NCBI GenBank assembly: GCA_046329495.1
Contig: JAXLUO010000010.1
Location: forward strand, 1 to 64,000
From: Bog-950 sp046329495
Lineage (GTDB): Bacteria; Bacteroidota; Bacteroidia; Chitinophagales; LD1
Length of the DNA: 64,000 nt
Direction: 5' to 3'
In this document: one piece after another, positions 1-9,042 of the stretch
How the letters are laid out: each line of letters starts with the position of its first letter
How positions within the stretch are numbered: position 1 is the stretch's first letter
Translations under genes and position numbers: made by a program
The notes under the pieces: model-generated
Told to the model about the DNA's origin: nothing
The model's database searches: none
What the model saw: only the letters and a program-made list of their open reading frames with translations

Positions 1-1
1 T

Positions 2-1858
2 GCCAACAATAAACAGCAGCGTGTAAATCTGGACATGAGTTATGAGTTTAACCAGAACAGGTTTAACACCATTGAGCGGTACCGAAACATTGAATTTAAC
101 CGCGACTGGAATATCAGCACTACGACTAAGCGTTATAACGAACATTTAGCCATTGCAAATATCGGGTACGAGTGGACGGGGCTTGGCTTAATCAACTATC
201 GCTTTAAAACCTTTATACAGGATACCGTTTACCGAGGTTTTGAGAACGGGCTGAATGGCAACTTCAGCAAGAAGGGTTTCAATTTCGTTTTTGCCAATAG
301 TTACCTTAATGCCACTTCTACCACAAACCACAGCAACTTTATACGGCCCAAAGCTGATTTCTGGTATGCCGGTAAAAAAACCAAAGGCTGGCGCATAGGT
401 ACCTTGTTTGACCATGAAGTGAACCGCATACAAAACAAAGGTGCCGACACCTTAACCGCCAATAGCTATTTGTGGCAGAACTATAAGGTGTATGTAGTTA
501 GCCCGGACAGTATTAAGAACAAATACTCCATTGAATTTACTATGCGTTACGAGCATCGGCCCAAGGGCAGTGGCTTCGATGCTCCTTATTTCCGTGCACA
601 AACATTAAGTTTTAACGGCACGCTTGCTTCGGTTAAAAACCAAACCTTAAATTACAACCTAACTTATCGTCATTCTAAAAATGCCGACTCGCTGAACAGT
701 AACCAACCTGAGCATTTTTACCTGGGCAGGATTGATTATAACTTCTCGGTGCTGCGCGGCGCTATTCGTTCAACAACTTTGTATGAACTGGGAACAGGGC
801 GTGAACAAAAAACGCAGGTGGCCTACCAGGCCTCACCTACCAATCAGGGCGATTATGTTTGGAAAGATGCGAATGGCAACGGCATTAAGGAACTGAACGA
901 ATTTGTGATTTCGCAGTTTAAAGAGGATACGAGCTATGTGCGCGTGTTTGTGGTAACGCCTGAATACGTTACCGTAAACACCAACCAATTTAATCAGGTA
1001 TTGAACATTGACCCGGCAGCCGTTTGGAAGAACAAAACCGGCGCAAAAAAGATACTGGCCATGTTCAACCTGTTTGCCAGCGTGCAGATAAGCAAAAAAA
1101 CCTATGCCGTGCGCAGCAAGAACGTGGGCAGTTACTTTAACCCTTTCCCTTTACAAAAAGATAATGACCAGTTGGTAGCAACCACCATCAGTAGCCGTAA
1201 CACGCTTTATTTTAACCGGATGGAAGCCAAGTACGGCGCACAGGTTGATTTTAATTACACGCAAACGCGAACCTTGCTAACAACCGGTTTTGAAAACCGA
1301 ACACTACAGAGTCAGGGTGTATTAATCAGATGGAATATTGTAAAAGCGTTAAACACGCAGTGGACGTATACCAATGGCACCAAGAGCAATCAGTCGGACT
1401 TCTACACCTATTTGAAATACAAATTCGGCTATAACGATGCTTCGGCAAATATCAGCTATCAGTTTAAAGCGGCCTTCCGTTTGAGTTTAAAATACGACTT
1501 TTCGTTCAAGGTAAATCCAACCGATACGGTGGGTAAGCAAACCGCACAGGTAAATCGCTTAACGCTGGAAGCGCGCTATAACCGCCTTAGCAAAACAACA
1601 GTGAACGCAACGCTTTCCTACGCTTCCATTGCCTATCGCGATAAGGGTTATGCTAACCAACAGTTAGAATACGCCATGCTGGAAGGTTTGCGCAATGGCA
1701 ATAACCTGGTGTGGACTGTTGGTTTAGAACAAAATCTCACCGCCAATATTCAACTTTCCATTAGCTACGATGGCCGTTTGACAGGTTTTGAAAAGGGCGT
1801 AAAAGAAAGCATGAAACCCGTGCACACCGGTAGAGCAGAGATACGGGCACTGTTCTAA
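2..1858 (+). CDS. C-terminal part of a large outer-membrane beta-barrel-like protein (5' truncated by window)
   Basis: The reading frame is open from base 2 with no start required, so this is the tail (about 618 residues) of a longer protein; the first in-frame ATG at 35 is probably internal. The sequence is dense in alternating polar/aromatic strands (many N, Y, T, F) and ends in a C-terminal phenylalanine (AEIRALF), as expected of an outer-membrane barrel recognised by the BAM complex. A calcium-loop-like segment DANGNGIKELNEF lies near residue 280. Large uncharacterised proteins of this style are common in Bacteroidota. The stop overlaps by 4 bases the end of the convergent glycosyltransferase gene. 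No specific function can be assigned. Confidence 0.75.
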   Translation, partial: ANNKQQRVNLDMSYEFNQNRFNTIERYRNIEFNRDWNISTTTKRYNEHLAIANIGYEWTGLGLINYRFKTFIQDTVYRGFENGLNGNFSKKGFNFVFANSYLNATSTTNHSNFIRPKADFWYAGKKTKGWRIGTLFDHEVNRIQNKGADTLTANSYLWQNYKVYVVSPDSIKNKYSIEFTMRYEHRPKGSGFDAPYFRAQTLSFNGTLASVKNQTLNYNLTYRHSKNADSLNSNQPEHFYLGRIDYNFSVLRGAIRSTTLYELGTGREQKTQVAYQASPTNQGDYVWKDANGNGIKELNEFVISQFKEDTSYVRVFVVTPEYVTVNTNQFNQVLNIDPAAVWKNKTGAKKILAMFNLFASVQISKKTYAVRSKNVGSYFNPFPLQKDNDQLVATTISSRNTLYFNRMEAKYGAQVDFNYTQTRTLLTTGFENRTLQSQGVLIRWNIVKALNTQWTYTNGTKSNQSDFYTYLKYKFGYNDASANISYQFKAAFRLSLKYDFSFKVNPTDTVGKQTAQVNRLTLEARYNRLSKTTVNATLSYASIAYRDKGYANQQLEYAMLEGLRNGNNLVWTVGLEQNLTANIQLSISYDGRLTGFEKGVKESMKPVHTGRAEIRALF

Positions 1859-2847
1859 TCCTGCAATAATTCGCTATACGTTTTTTTGCCCCGCAAAAAG
1901 AAATTGTAAATAATGCTTTTGGGGAATAAAGGAGCATCCATAGTTCGTTTAAATGCCTTACGCTTACGAATGAGCGAGGGCACTGCGGCAAGAAATGCAA
2001 ACTGCGAGCGCACTACTGCCCAATAGGCTTTAAAACCACCACCACCAAAAAGAAACTTAATAGCAGCAATATTATCTAACTGTATACGGAAGGATATCTT
2101 CCAGATTACCTGCCATGCCGGTAAATTTTTAAACAGCATAAACAGGCTGTTGCGGAAGTTAAGGTAGGTTTTAAACGGACTGCCGTAACCCAAGCTACCG
2201 CCACCAACGTGATATACCAATGATTGCGGTACACAGATAATTCGTTGCCCCTGGTTTTTCATTCGCCAGCAAAGGTCAATCTCCTCCTGGTGCGCAAAGA
2301 AGTCTTCATCCAATCCTCCTGCGTTCCAAAAGGCACTGCGTCGCACGAACAAACAAGCACCGCTGGCCCAAAAGATGTCGGCCACCGTATCGTATTGTCC
2401 ATTATCTTTCTCTAACACTTCAAACACCCTGCCACGGCAAAAGGGGTAACCGAACCTATCCAAATAACCACCGCAGGCACCGGCATATTCAAATTCATCT
2501 TTGCTGTTGTAGGCGCGAATCTTAGGTTGAGCGGCAGCTATGGAAGCGTCTTGATCCATTTCGGCGATAACCTTCTCTACCCAACCTTCCGTAACCTCTA
2601 TATCCTGGTTCAACAGCACATAATATTCGGTGTCCACCAGTTTCAGTGCATCGTTATAACCGCCCGCATACCCTCCATTGCGTTGGTTTTGAATAATGCG
2701 CACAGTTGGATAATGCTGTTGCAGGAAAGCAATGCTATCGTCGGAAGACAGATTATCGACCACTATAATTTCGCAGAGATCAGAAGTCGTATGCTGCATT
2801 ACCGAAGGCATGAATTGCTCCAGGTATTTGCGGCCGTTCCAACTCAA
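1855..2847 (-). CDS. Family 2 glycosyltransferase (GT-A fold)
   Basis: Inverting-type GT2 protein, likely adding a sugar to LPS or a surface glycan at the inner face of the membrane. Visible motifs: SWNGRKYLEQF at the N-terminus, VDNLSSDD, LLNQDIEV (metal/nucleotide-sugar site) and the acceptor-site HQEEIDLCWRM followed by a conserved VYHVGGGS. It resembles rhamnosyltransferase-type GT2 proteins. The start is problematic. The given TTG start begins inside the first beta strand; the frame upstream still reads NKKVAIVILSWNG, typical for the family, but reaches a stop with no ATG, GTG or TTG. It ends convergently with the upstream barrel protein. It is not in one operon with the two plus-strand sugar genes that follow. 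Confidence 0.85.
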   Translation of the reverse strand: MSWNGRKYLEQFMPSVMQHTTSDLCEIIVVDNLSSDDSIAFLQQHYPTVRIIQNQRNGGYAGGYNDALKLVDTEYYVLLNQDIEVTEGWVEKVIAEMDQDASIAAAQPKIRAYNSKDEFEYAGACGGYLDRFGYPFCRGRVFEVLEKDNGQYDTVADIFWASGACLFVRRSAFWNAGGLDEDFFAHQEEIDLCWRMKNQGQRIICVPQSLVYHVGGGSLGYGSPFKTYLNFRNSLFMLFKNLPAWQVIWKISFRIQLDNIAAIKFLFGGGGFKAYWAVVRSQFAFLAAVPSLIRKRKAFKRTMDAPLFPKSIIYNFFLRGKKTYSELLQD

Positions 2848-2973
2848 AATTACTATGGCTACCTTCTTGTTATGCTGCTCTTATCTCTGTTCTATGCATC
2901 GGTTGTATAGTGCTAAAGGCAACCGAAGTAAATTTTATTATGTTTAGCCACGCAAATCAACAAATCTTTTGCA

Positions 2974-3573
2974 ATGTCAGATACCCTTTACGCCGAAGAT
3001 TACCTGAATTATCAAAGCAACCGCAGTTGGTTGCGTAAAACTATCCGTAAGGTTTACCTGTGGCAGGTACGTCGCCATGTAGTAGGCAAAGCCATCGATT
3101 TTGGTTGCGGTGTAGGAGAACATCTATCTACCTTTCCTGCCGGTTCGCTTGGGCTGGAGGTAAACGAAGCTACCGTAAAATACTGCCAGAGCCACGGCAT
3201 GAACGTGCAACTATACAATCCGGTTGCTGACGATTACCAATTGAAAGACATCCCCGCAGGCCAATACAATACCGTAGTAATTAGCCATGTATTGGAACAT
3301 TTGGATAACCCCGATCTGGTTTTAAAAAAATTGATGGACTCCTGCAACCGCCTGGGTATTAAACGCATTTTTATTTGTGTGCCCTGCGAAGCCGGTTTTG
3401 CGCACGATAAAACCCACGTAACCTTTGTAACAAAGGATTACATGCAGCAGAAGGGACTGGATGGGTATAGCGGATTTAAACTAAAACATGCGGGTTACTT
3501 CCCTTTTAACTTAAAGTTTGTAGGCAAGCTATTCACCTATAACGAACTGAACCTGCTCTATGAGCACGCCTAA
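2974..3573 (+). CDS. Class I SAM-dependent methyltransferase
   Basis: A 199-residue Rossmann methyltransferase. Motif I AIDFGCGVGEH (residues 40-50) binds S-adenosylmethionine, the acidic end of strand 2 is GLEVNE (60-65), and the post-motif VISHVLEHLDNP is the usual Methyltransf_11/23 signature. The gene overlaps the next glycosyltransferase start by 14 bases, so the two are translationally coupled. The substrate is probably a glycan or lipid sugar intermediate, inferred only from the neighbours. ATG at 2974 is preferred because it directly precedes the conserved N-terminal helix. Confidence 0.85.
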   Translation: MSDTLYAEDYLNYQSNRSWLRKTIRKVYLWQVRRHVVGKAIDFGCGVGEHLSTFPAGSLGLEVNEATVKYCQSHGMNVQLYNPVADDYQLKDIPAGQYNTVVISHVLEHLDNPDLVLKKLMDSCNRLGIKRIFICVPCEAGFAHDKTHVTFVTKDYMQQKGLDGYSGFKLKHAGYFPFNLKFVGKLFTYNELNLLYEHA

Positions 3574-4348
3574 CAGCGAACATACTTTCGTTATAATGGC
3601 CTACAAGGAATCGGCATACCTGGAGGCCTGTATTAAAAGCGTGCTGAATCAAACACAGCCTACCCTGGCGCATATCACCACCTCTACGCCAAACAGTTTC
3701 ATAAGCAATCTGGCAACTAAGTATGGCTTACAAGTGCATGTAAATAGCAATGGTGGCAGTATCGGTAAGGATTGGAACTTCGGACTTAACAGTGCGAGCA
3801 CGCCCTATGTTACCCTTGCCCATCAGGATGATTTATACCACCCTGATTTTGCCGCAGATTGTATAGCAGCAGCAAAGCGCTACGATGCTGAAAAGCCTTT
3901 AATGGTTTTCAATCGCTCGATAACTTTTGCCGGAGACAAAGAGGTAAGGGTACCTTACAAAAACATCCTCCGCTGGTTGCTGATCTTTCCTTTTCATTTC
4001 CGTAGCGGCATCCATTCCAACTTTTGGAAGAAAACCGCCTTGCGCTTTTCCAACAGCATCTCCTGCCCCGGCGTGTTTTATGTAAAAAAGAACCTGGATA
4101 ACTTCCGTTTCAATGAAACCGACAAGTATATACTTGACTGGCGGGCCTGGTATGAAATAGCTGAACGGGAAGGCGCTATGGTGTATGTAGATAAGGCCCT
4201 GCATACCCACCGGGAGCATGAGGCCTCTACTACTTCGGTTACGCAATTGGAGACCCTGCAGAAAGAAGAAATGGATCTCTTGAGCCATATCTGGGGTAAT
4301 TCTTTCATTCCCAAGCTTATAACTACGGTTCTGCGGCTGGCTAAATAA
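3560..4348 (+). CDS. Family 2 glycosyltransferase
   Basis: A 262-residue GT2 protein. N-terminal FVIMAYKESAYLEACIKSVLNQT is the canonical nucleotide-sugar binding start. HQDDLYHPDF (about residues 91-100) carries the DxD-like metal site. The C-terminal DWRAWYEIAEREG and THREHEASTT segments match the catalytic half of small LPS-type GT2 enzymes. Its ATG lies 14 bases inside the preceding methyltransferase gene, a two-gene operon. It probably works with that methyltransferase in surface polysaccharide synthesis; acceptor and donor are unknown. Confidence 0.85.
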   Translation: MSTPNSEHTFVIMAYKESAYLEACIKSVLNQTQPTLAHITTSTPNSFISNLATKYGLQVHVNSNGGSIGKDWNFGLNSASTPYVTLAHQDDLYHPDFAADCIAAAKRYDAEKPLMVFNRSITFAGDKEVRVPYKNILRWLLIFPFHFRSGIHSNFWKKTALRFSNSISCPGVFYVKKNLDNFRFNETDKYILDWRAWYEIAEREGAMVYVDKALHTHREHEASTTSVTQLETLQKEEMDLLSHIWGNSFIPKLITTVLRLAK

Positions 4349-4399
4349 GCTGTTTACACTTGTTTAAAACCCCTGGTTGACACTTACCAAAATACCTGT

Positions 4400-4406
4400 T
4401 ATTTTG
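4400..4406 (+). promoter_or_regulatory. Putative -7 element (TATTTTG) for the receiver-kinase gene
   Basis: TATTTTG is one base short of the Bacteroidota TAnnTTTG -7 consensus. A TTG trinucleotide at 4377-4379 lies 20 bases upstream, the expected -33 spacing. The TTG start codon lies 13 bases beyond the element, implying a very short leader. Confidence 0.4.
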
Positions 4407-4418
4407 CCCACTTTGTAA

Positions 4419-6188
4419 TTGGAGCAGAACAAGAACATATTATTACTGGATGGCGATGAGCAAAGCGCACAGGATATACAACGTTTCCTGAAGGTGAGCG
4501 CTTATGCATTTACGATAAGCCATGCCGGCGATTTATCGGAAGGCTTGAATTACCTGAAAGGCCGCAAGCCCGATTTGATTTTGCTTGATGGCGGTTTAAC
4601 CGACAAAAAGGATTTTGGAGCTTTCCGCAGTTTAACCGAACGTGAGAAAATTCCGGTTATCCTCCTTTCCGATTACGGACCCAGTGAAGCCAAAAAACAA
4701 TCGCAGAAAACAGGAGCCACCGATTTTATTGTAAAAAATAAAATCAACCTCTTTCACCTGCAAAAGTCAATTGCCAGTGCTTTGCGTTTAAGCGAGGCAG
4801 AAACAAAGCTTGACAACACAGTTAATGACCTGGTAACCTTTCATGAATCCTTTTACCATATACTGGGCAAATTAGATGAAGGCGTGCTGGTGATTAATGC
4901 ACAGAATGCATTGCGTTATGCCAACACCAAAGCCTATAGCATACTGGGCGAAGAAAGCATGCGCGACCACCTGGCCGATTATATGCGTTACAGGGAGGTA
5001 GAGAACGAAGAAACGGTGCAGCTTTCGGCCAATGCCAAACAGAAAATAACCATACGTATTAGTGAATTGAAGTGGAACGGCGAACGGGCTAACTTGTTTG
5101 TGCTTACTAAAACAAATGAGGAACAAGAACCGGAGGCCGGTTTCCTGGAAAATGAATCCTTCAAGGCGCTTATTAATTCCATATCCGAGAAAATGCTGCT
5201 GCTAAAGGGCGATGAGGTGGTATTTGCCAATAGGCCGGCAGCCAAAGCGCTTAAGAGCAAAGTAAACGCGCTACTGGGCAAAAAGCTAAACGATTTGTTT
5301 GAGAGCAAACAACCATTGCTTTCGGGAATTTCGCTTCAATCGTTTCTGGCCCCGAAAGAGTCGGAGGGTTTTATCAGGGGTATGGAAATACCAACGGAAG
5401 TAAGTTGGGTTATGACCCCGCTTAATTTGGATGAGCAATTCTTCCACCTGCTTACGTTTACCGAAAAGCAAGTACCGGATACGCACTACGCTCCTGCTGC
5501 GCGCAGCGACGAAGAGAACTTTAGCAGCGAAAATGTGTTGCATCTGGCCTCGCACGACTTACGCGAACCGGTTCGCACGGTGCTAAATTATGTACAGCTT
5601 ATAGCCGATAAACTGGGCAACGGCAAATACGAAGAAGCAACCGAATACGCAGGCTTTGCGCGCGATGCAGCTGCGCGAATGGAAAAATTATTGACCGATC
5701 TGAAAACCTATATCGGCCTTAATACCCATCATTTTATGCTGGCCAGGGTTAGCATGAAGTTAGCCGCTGCAGATGCCTTAAAGCGATTGAAGCAACGTAT
5801 TGATGACTCCGGTGCCGAAATAAGTATAGCCGAATTGCCCGATACCAGTGCCGATAGAGAATTAGTAGAACTGCTATTGACCCTATTGGTTGACAATGGT
5901 ATTAAATTCAGCAAAAAGGGTAAGAAGCCAGTTATTGATATAGGTTTTGACAAATACGAAGGCAAGGTTGTTTATTGCGTGCGCGATAATGGTATCGGCA
6001 TAAGCAAGAAATACCAAAGCAAGATATTTGAACTGTTTGAGCGTTTGAACCGGGTGGATGAATACCCCGGTAATGGCCTTGGTTTGGCTATAGCTAAAAA
6101 GATAGTAGAAACCCATGGCGGCAACCTCTGGGTTGAATCGCTCCCCGGTTTTGGTAGTAGCTTCTACTTTACCCTGCAGGCTAAATAA
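4419..6188 (+). CDS. Hybrid sensor kinase: receiver - PAS - PAS - HisKA - HATPase
   Basis: A 589-residue signalling protein without membrane segments. An N-terminal receiver domain (1-120) has acidic residues D11/D13 and a candidate phospho-acceptor D57 (DLILLDGG). PAS-like regions cover about 140-250 and 255-355. The phospho-acceptor histidine is H379 in LASHDLREP. The ATPase has N493 in the N box (VDNGIKFS), G1 DNGIGIS, F box FELFERL and G2 GNGLGLAIAK. The start is TTG at 4419: the codon before it is a stop and the next ATG falls far inside the receiver domain. Its stop abuts the stop of the convergent CotH gene with no spacer. No partner regulator is adjacent, so its output is unknown. Confidence 0.9.
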   Translation: MEQNKNILLLDGDEQSAQDIQRFLKVSAYAFTISHAGDLSEGLNYLKGRKPDLILLDGGLTDKKDFGAFRSLTEREKIPVILLSDYGPSEAKKQSQKTGATDFIVKNKINLFHLQKSIASALRLSEAETKLDNTVNDLVTFHESFYHILGKLDEGVLVINAQNALRYANTKAYSILGEESMRDHLADYMRYREVENEETVQLSANAKQKITIRISELKWNGERANLFVLTKTNEEQEPEAGFLENESFKALINSISEKMLLLKGDEVVFANRPAAKALKSKVNALLGKKLNDLFESKQPLLSGISLQSFLAPKESEGFIRGMEIPTEVSWVMTPLNLDEQFFHLLTFTEKQVPDTHYAPAARSDEENFSSENVLHLASHDLREPVRTVLNYVQLIADKLGNGKYEEATEYAGFARDAAARMEKLLTDLKTYIGLNTHHFMLARVSMKLAAADALKRLKQRIDDSGAEISIAELPDTSADRELVELLLTLLVDNGIKFSKKGKKPVIDIGFDKYEGKVVYCVRDNGIGISKKYQSKIFELFERLNRVDEYPGNGLGLAIAKKIVETHGGNLWVESLPGFGSSFYFTLQAK

Positions 6189-8894
6189 TTACTGCTTTAT
6201 AAATTTGCCAGTACCTGTTTTGCTACCGGTACCTATTTGTATGGTGTAAACCCCGGGAGCTAAAACCTCAATAACCAATGTGATGCGCGGTGTGTGCAGG
6301 TTACTTAGGCGAATAAGTTCTTCGCCCAATAAATTCTGCACAACAATATAATCGGGTACCTGGTTATAACAATCTACGGTGAGCAATGCTTCCGCCGGAT
6401 TCGGATAAATCCGAATTCCGTTTTCACTTAAACTATTGAAACCAACACCGGCAACAGTAACAGTATCGGTAAAGGTTTGCTGGCATCCGTTTGCATCAAC
6501 CACAGTTAAGGTAACCGGGTAATTGCCATTGGTTGCATAGGTATGGTTTGCTGTTTCAGTAGCGGCATTGCTACCATCGCCAAAATTCCAGCTATAGGAC
6601 GCTGCACCGGTATTGGCGGCACTAAACAGAAACTGGTTTAACCCTTGCTGTACATTGGTAAAATTAGCATCGGGTAATGCATTAATTGTAACAGTCATCG
6701 AATCGCTGGCATTGCAGCCCTGTTGATCGGTTACGGTTAGTTGATATACGCCGGATTGGTTAACCGTAATGGAGGCAGTGCCTGCTCCTGTGCTCCATGC
6801 ATAAGCATCAAATTGTCCTCCGTCAATCTGCACTTCACTTCCCTCACATACGCTGGTATCACTTCCAAGTTCCAAACCTGTAACCTGCAACACGTTTACG
6901 TTAATAGCGTCGGTACCCGAGCAGTTAAACTCATCTGCAACAGTAACGGTATAATTGCCGCCGGTGCTCACATTCAGGGTGGGCAGGTAGGTGTTATTGC
7001 TCCATGTATAATAGCCGTAACTGCCACCGGGGCTCAACGTTATTATTTCTCCGTTACAGATGGTAGTATCGTTACCCAATGCAACAGACAAATTTTGATG
7101 AGGAAGCGCATTTATTTTTGCATCTAACCAGATAAACCTATTGGTAACCCAGCTTTTTAATCGTTGAATTTCCTGCGCATAAGTTTGAGGTAGTGGTGTT
7201 GGTTCAGGCCAGGTGGCTACACCCAAAATTGGCCAGGTGGTAAAGTTGCGCTGCTGACTTTCATTTAACCACGATGCGGTAGAGTCGATATAGGCATACA
7301 AACTATCGAAACTTAAAACCGTTTGGCGTAGGGCCGTCCACCGGCAATAGAGATGCTGCTGGAACAGAGGATCACTCATCATACGTTCCCAATGGGCAGG
7401 TACGGCAGCGCCCTGGCAAACATAATCCAGGTTATAGGCCCAGCCGGTATCAACCTGCGCCTGACAATAATCAGCATTCATCCAGGCTATATCATAATCC
7501 CAAACCGGCCCGGCTTTGAGTTTGCCACCGTCGCTCAGTTTATCCTTATGGAAGTATGTGCTTAAACGATAGCCATCCACATTCTTGCTCATTTCATTAA
7601 TAAGCATGTAATCTAAAAAGGTCTTTTCGCTGGCGTACCGCCTGTATCCATTCGCAGGATCCTGATAACTCAATCCATACAAGGCACGTTCGAAGCTATC
7701 AACATACCGTGCGATATAATCCTTCTGCTGCTGAACTATATCATTTTGGTTGGGGTATTCATACTGGTAAAAAATAACATCGCCCGATGGATTAGATGGC
7801 TGATAATTGGAATAAAAGCCCGCCCCTCCGCTGCCGGTAAACTTATCTATCTTAATAATATAGCCGCCGGTTAAATCATCACCGGTAGTATCCGTGGTGG
7901 TTAGTTTGGCAACATCTACCCGCTCCTTATCGCGTTTTATCTTTTCCATTACCACATACACGCCCTGGTATGCGTTATCAACAAACAACTCTACATACTT
8001 TGTACGCGATGCATAATGCCCCAGGTCGTTAAACAGCTTATAGCTAAGCACATTACGCATCAGGGTTTTATCGTAATAACTGGCAGAAAGAATCCAATCG
8101 CTTTGCGGAGGAAATCCCAAAAGCGTGGTGTCAATCTCATTACCATTTCCATCCCAGGTTTCGAAGCCATATGACTTTTTAGGCGCACTACCTGAAGATG
8201 ACCCGCGGTATTCGATGCCTATTTGCTTATGATAGCTATACACGGTATTGGTGTCCCAGTTGCGTTGGCCTGGTCCATTATCAATAATCATGAAATCCAC
8301 CGGAACCTTTGGATCATCCTTAATGGTTTGCCCGTTTGTATAAATTTTGATGATAGGAAGGTTGCTTGACATAGCTACCGGAGGTGTAGCCGGCCCATTG
8401 CCAAAACGAATGCTCCAGCTAACTACTTTGCCTGAATCAACCGGGCCTGTATCACGTATCTTCAAATACCAGGTACCATTACCTACCGAACCATTGTTGA
8501 ACAAACCCAAATTGCCGGTGGGCTTGTAATTTCCTGTAAAGGGGGCGGTCCCTTGCGCTATTGAGGTGGTGTAGTTTTGTTTGAAGTTAGTGTTGGTAAA
8601 GTTGGCTCCGCTCCCACCCACATTATCAAAAATCGTTACTTCTACACCGGTGGCCGAAACGAGGTGGACCTGCAGATCGCCATCATAAGTATGCTGAATG
8701 TTGATGGTAAGTTTTTCGAACCCCCAGGTGCTGTTCAACAAGCTTTGGTTAAGGCCTGAAACATTAAGAGGGAAAGTAACCCAGGTGTTATTATCCGGTA
8801 TATTACCTGCGCTGCCTACAAAAGTTTGCTGTGGTTGCGAAAATACGGAGAGCCCTAACAAAAGGGTGGCAAACAATAGTACATGTTGTAACAT
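6189..8894 (-). CDS. Secreted CotH-kinase family protein with P-domain, PKD and T9SS sorting domain
   Basis: A 901-residue protein exported by Sec and then the T9SS. It has a signal peptide (residues 1-19, ending FSQ), a proprotein-convertase P-domain (about 25-170, LTINIQHTYDGDLQVHL and WYLKIRDTGPVDSG), a CotH kinase domain (about 180-610, with RGSSSGSAPKKSYGFE, YVVMEKIKRD and AGPVWDYDIAW, the last holding the putative catalytic aspartate), Ig/gliding-type repeats, one PKD domain (WNFGDGS) and a C-terminal sorting domain starting at IYPNPAEALLTV. CotH proteins are atypical secreted kinases in spores and eukaryotes. Here the protein is probably anchored at the cell surface; its target is unknown. 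Confidence 0.9.
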   Translation of the reverse strand: MLQHVLLFATLLLGLSVFSQPQQTFVGSAGNIPDNNTWVTFPLNVSGLNQSLLNSTWGFEKLTINIQHTYDGDLQVHLVSATGVEVTIFDNVGGSGANFTNTNFKQNYTTSIAQGTAPFTGNYKPTGNLGLFNNGSVGNGTWYLKIRDTGPVDSGKVVSWSIRFGNGPATPPVAMSSNLPIIKIYTNGQTIKDDPKVPVDFMIIDNGPGQRNWDTNTVYSYHKQIGIEYRGSSSGSAPKKSYGFETWDGNGNEIDTTLLGFPPQSDWILSASYYDKTLMRNVLSYKLFNDLGHYASRTKYVELFVDNAYQGVYVVMEKIKRDKERVDVAKLTTTDTTGDDLTGGYIIKIDKFTGSGGAGFYSNYQPSNPSGDVIFYQYEYPNQNDIVQQQKDYIARYVDSFERALYGLSYQDPANGYRRYASEKTFLDYMLINEMSKNVDGYRLSTYFHKDKLSDGGKLKAGPVWDYDIAWMNADYCQAQVDTGWAYNLDYVCQGAAVPAHWERMMSDPLFQQHLYCRWTALRQTVLSFDSLYAYIDSTASWLNESQQRNFTTWPILGVATWPEPTPLPQTYAQEIQRLKSWVTNRFIWLDAKINALPHQNLSVALGNDTTICNGEIITLSPGGSYGYYTWSNNTYLPTLNVSTGGNYTVTVADEFNCSGTDAINVNVLQVTGLELGSDTSVCEGSEVQIDGGQFDAYAWSTGAGTASITVNQSGVYQLTVTDQQGCNASDSMTVTINALPDANFTNVQQGLNQFLFSAANTGAASYSWNFGDGSNAATETANHTYATNGNYPVTLTVVDANGCQQTFTDTVTVAGVGFNSLSENGIRIYPNPAEALLTVDCYNQVPDYIVVQNLLGEELIRLSNLHTPRITLVIEVLAPGVYTIQIGTGSKTGTGKFIKQ

Positions 8895-9027
8895 CGGGCA
8901 GTAAAAAATTAAGGTTTCGTCATATAAAGTTAGTAATTATTTAACGTAAGATTGTTAAATGGGTTTCGGTAGAGTTGTTTATCAGGGGATTGTAACAGTA
9001 CCTGCCTCAACTTTAAACAAGGCTGCC

Positions 9028-9035
9028 TATCTTTG
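9028..9035 (+). promoter_or_regulatory. -7 promoter element TATCTTTG
   Basis: Exact match to TAnnTTTG, 8 bases before the ATG at 9043, so the transcript may be leaderless or nearly so. No good -33 TTTG is visible at the usual distance. Confidence 0.5.
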
Positions 9036-9042
9036 TTAGCTT

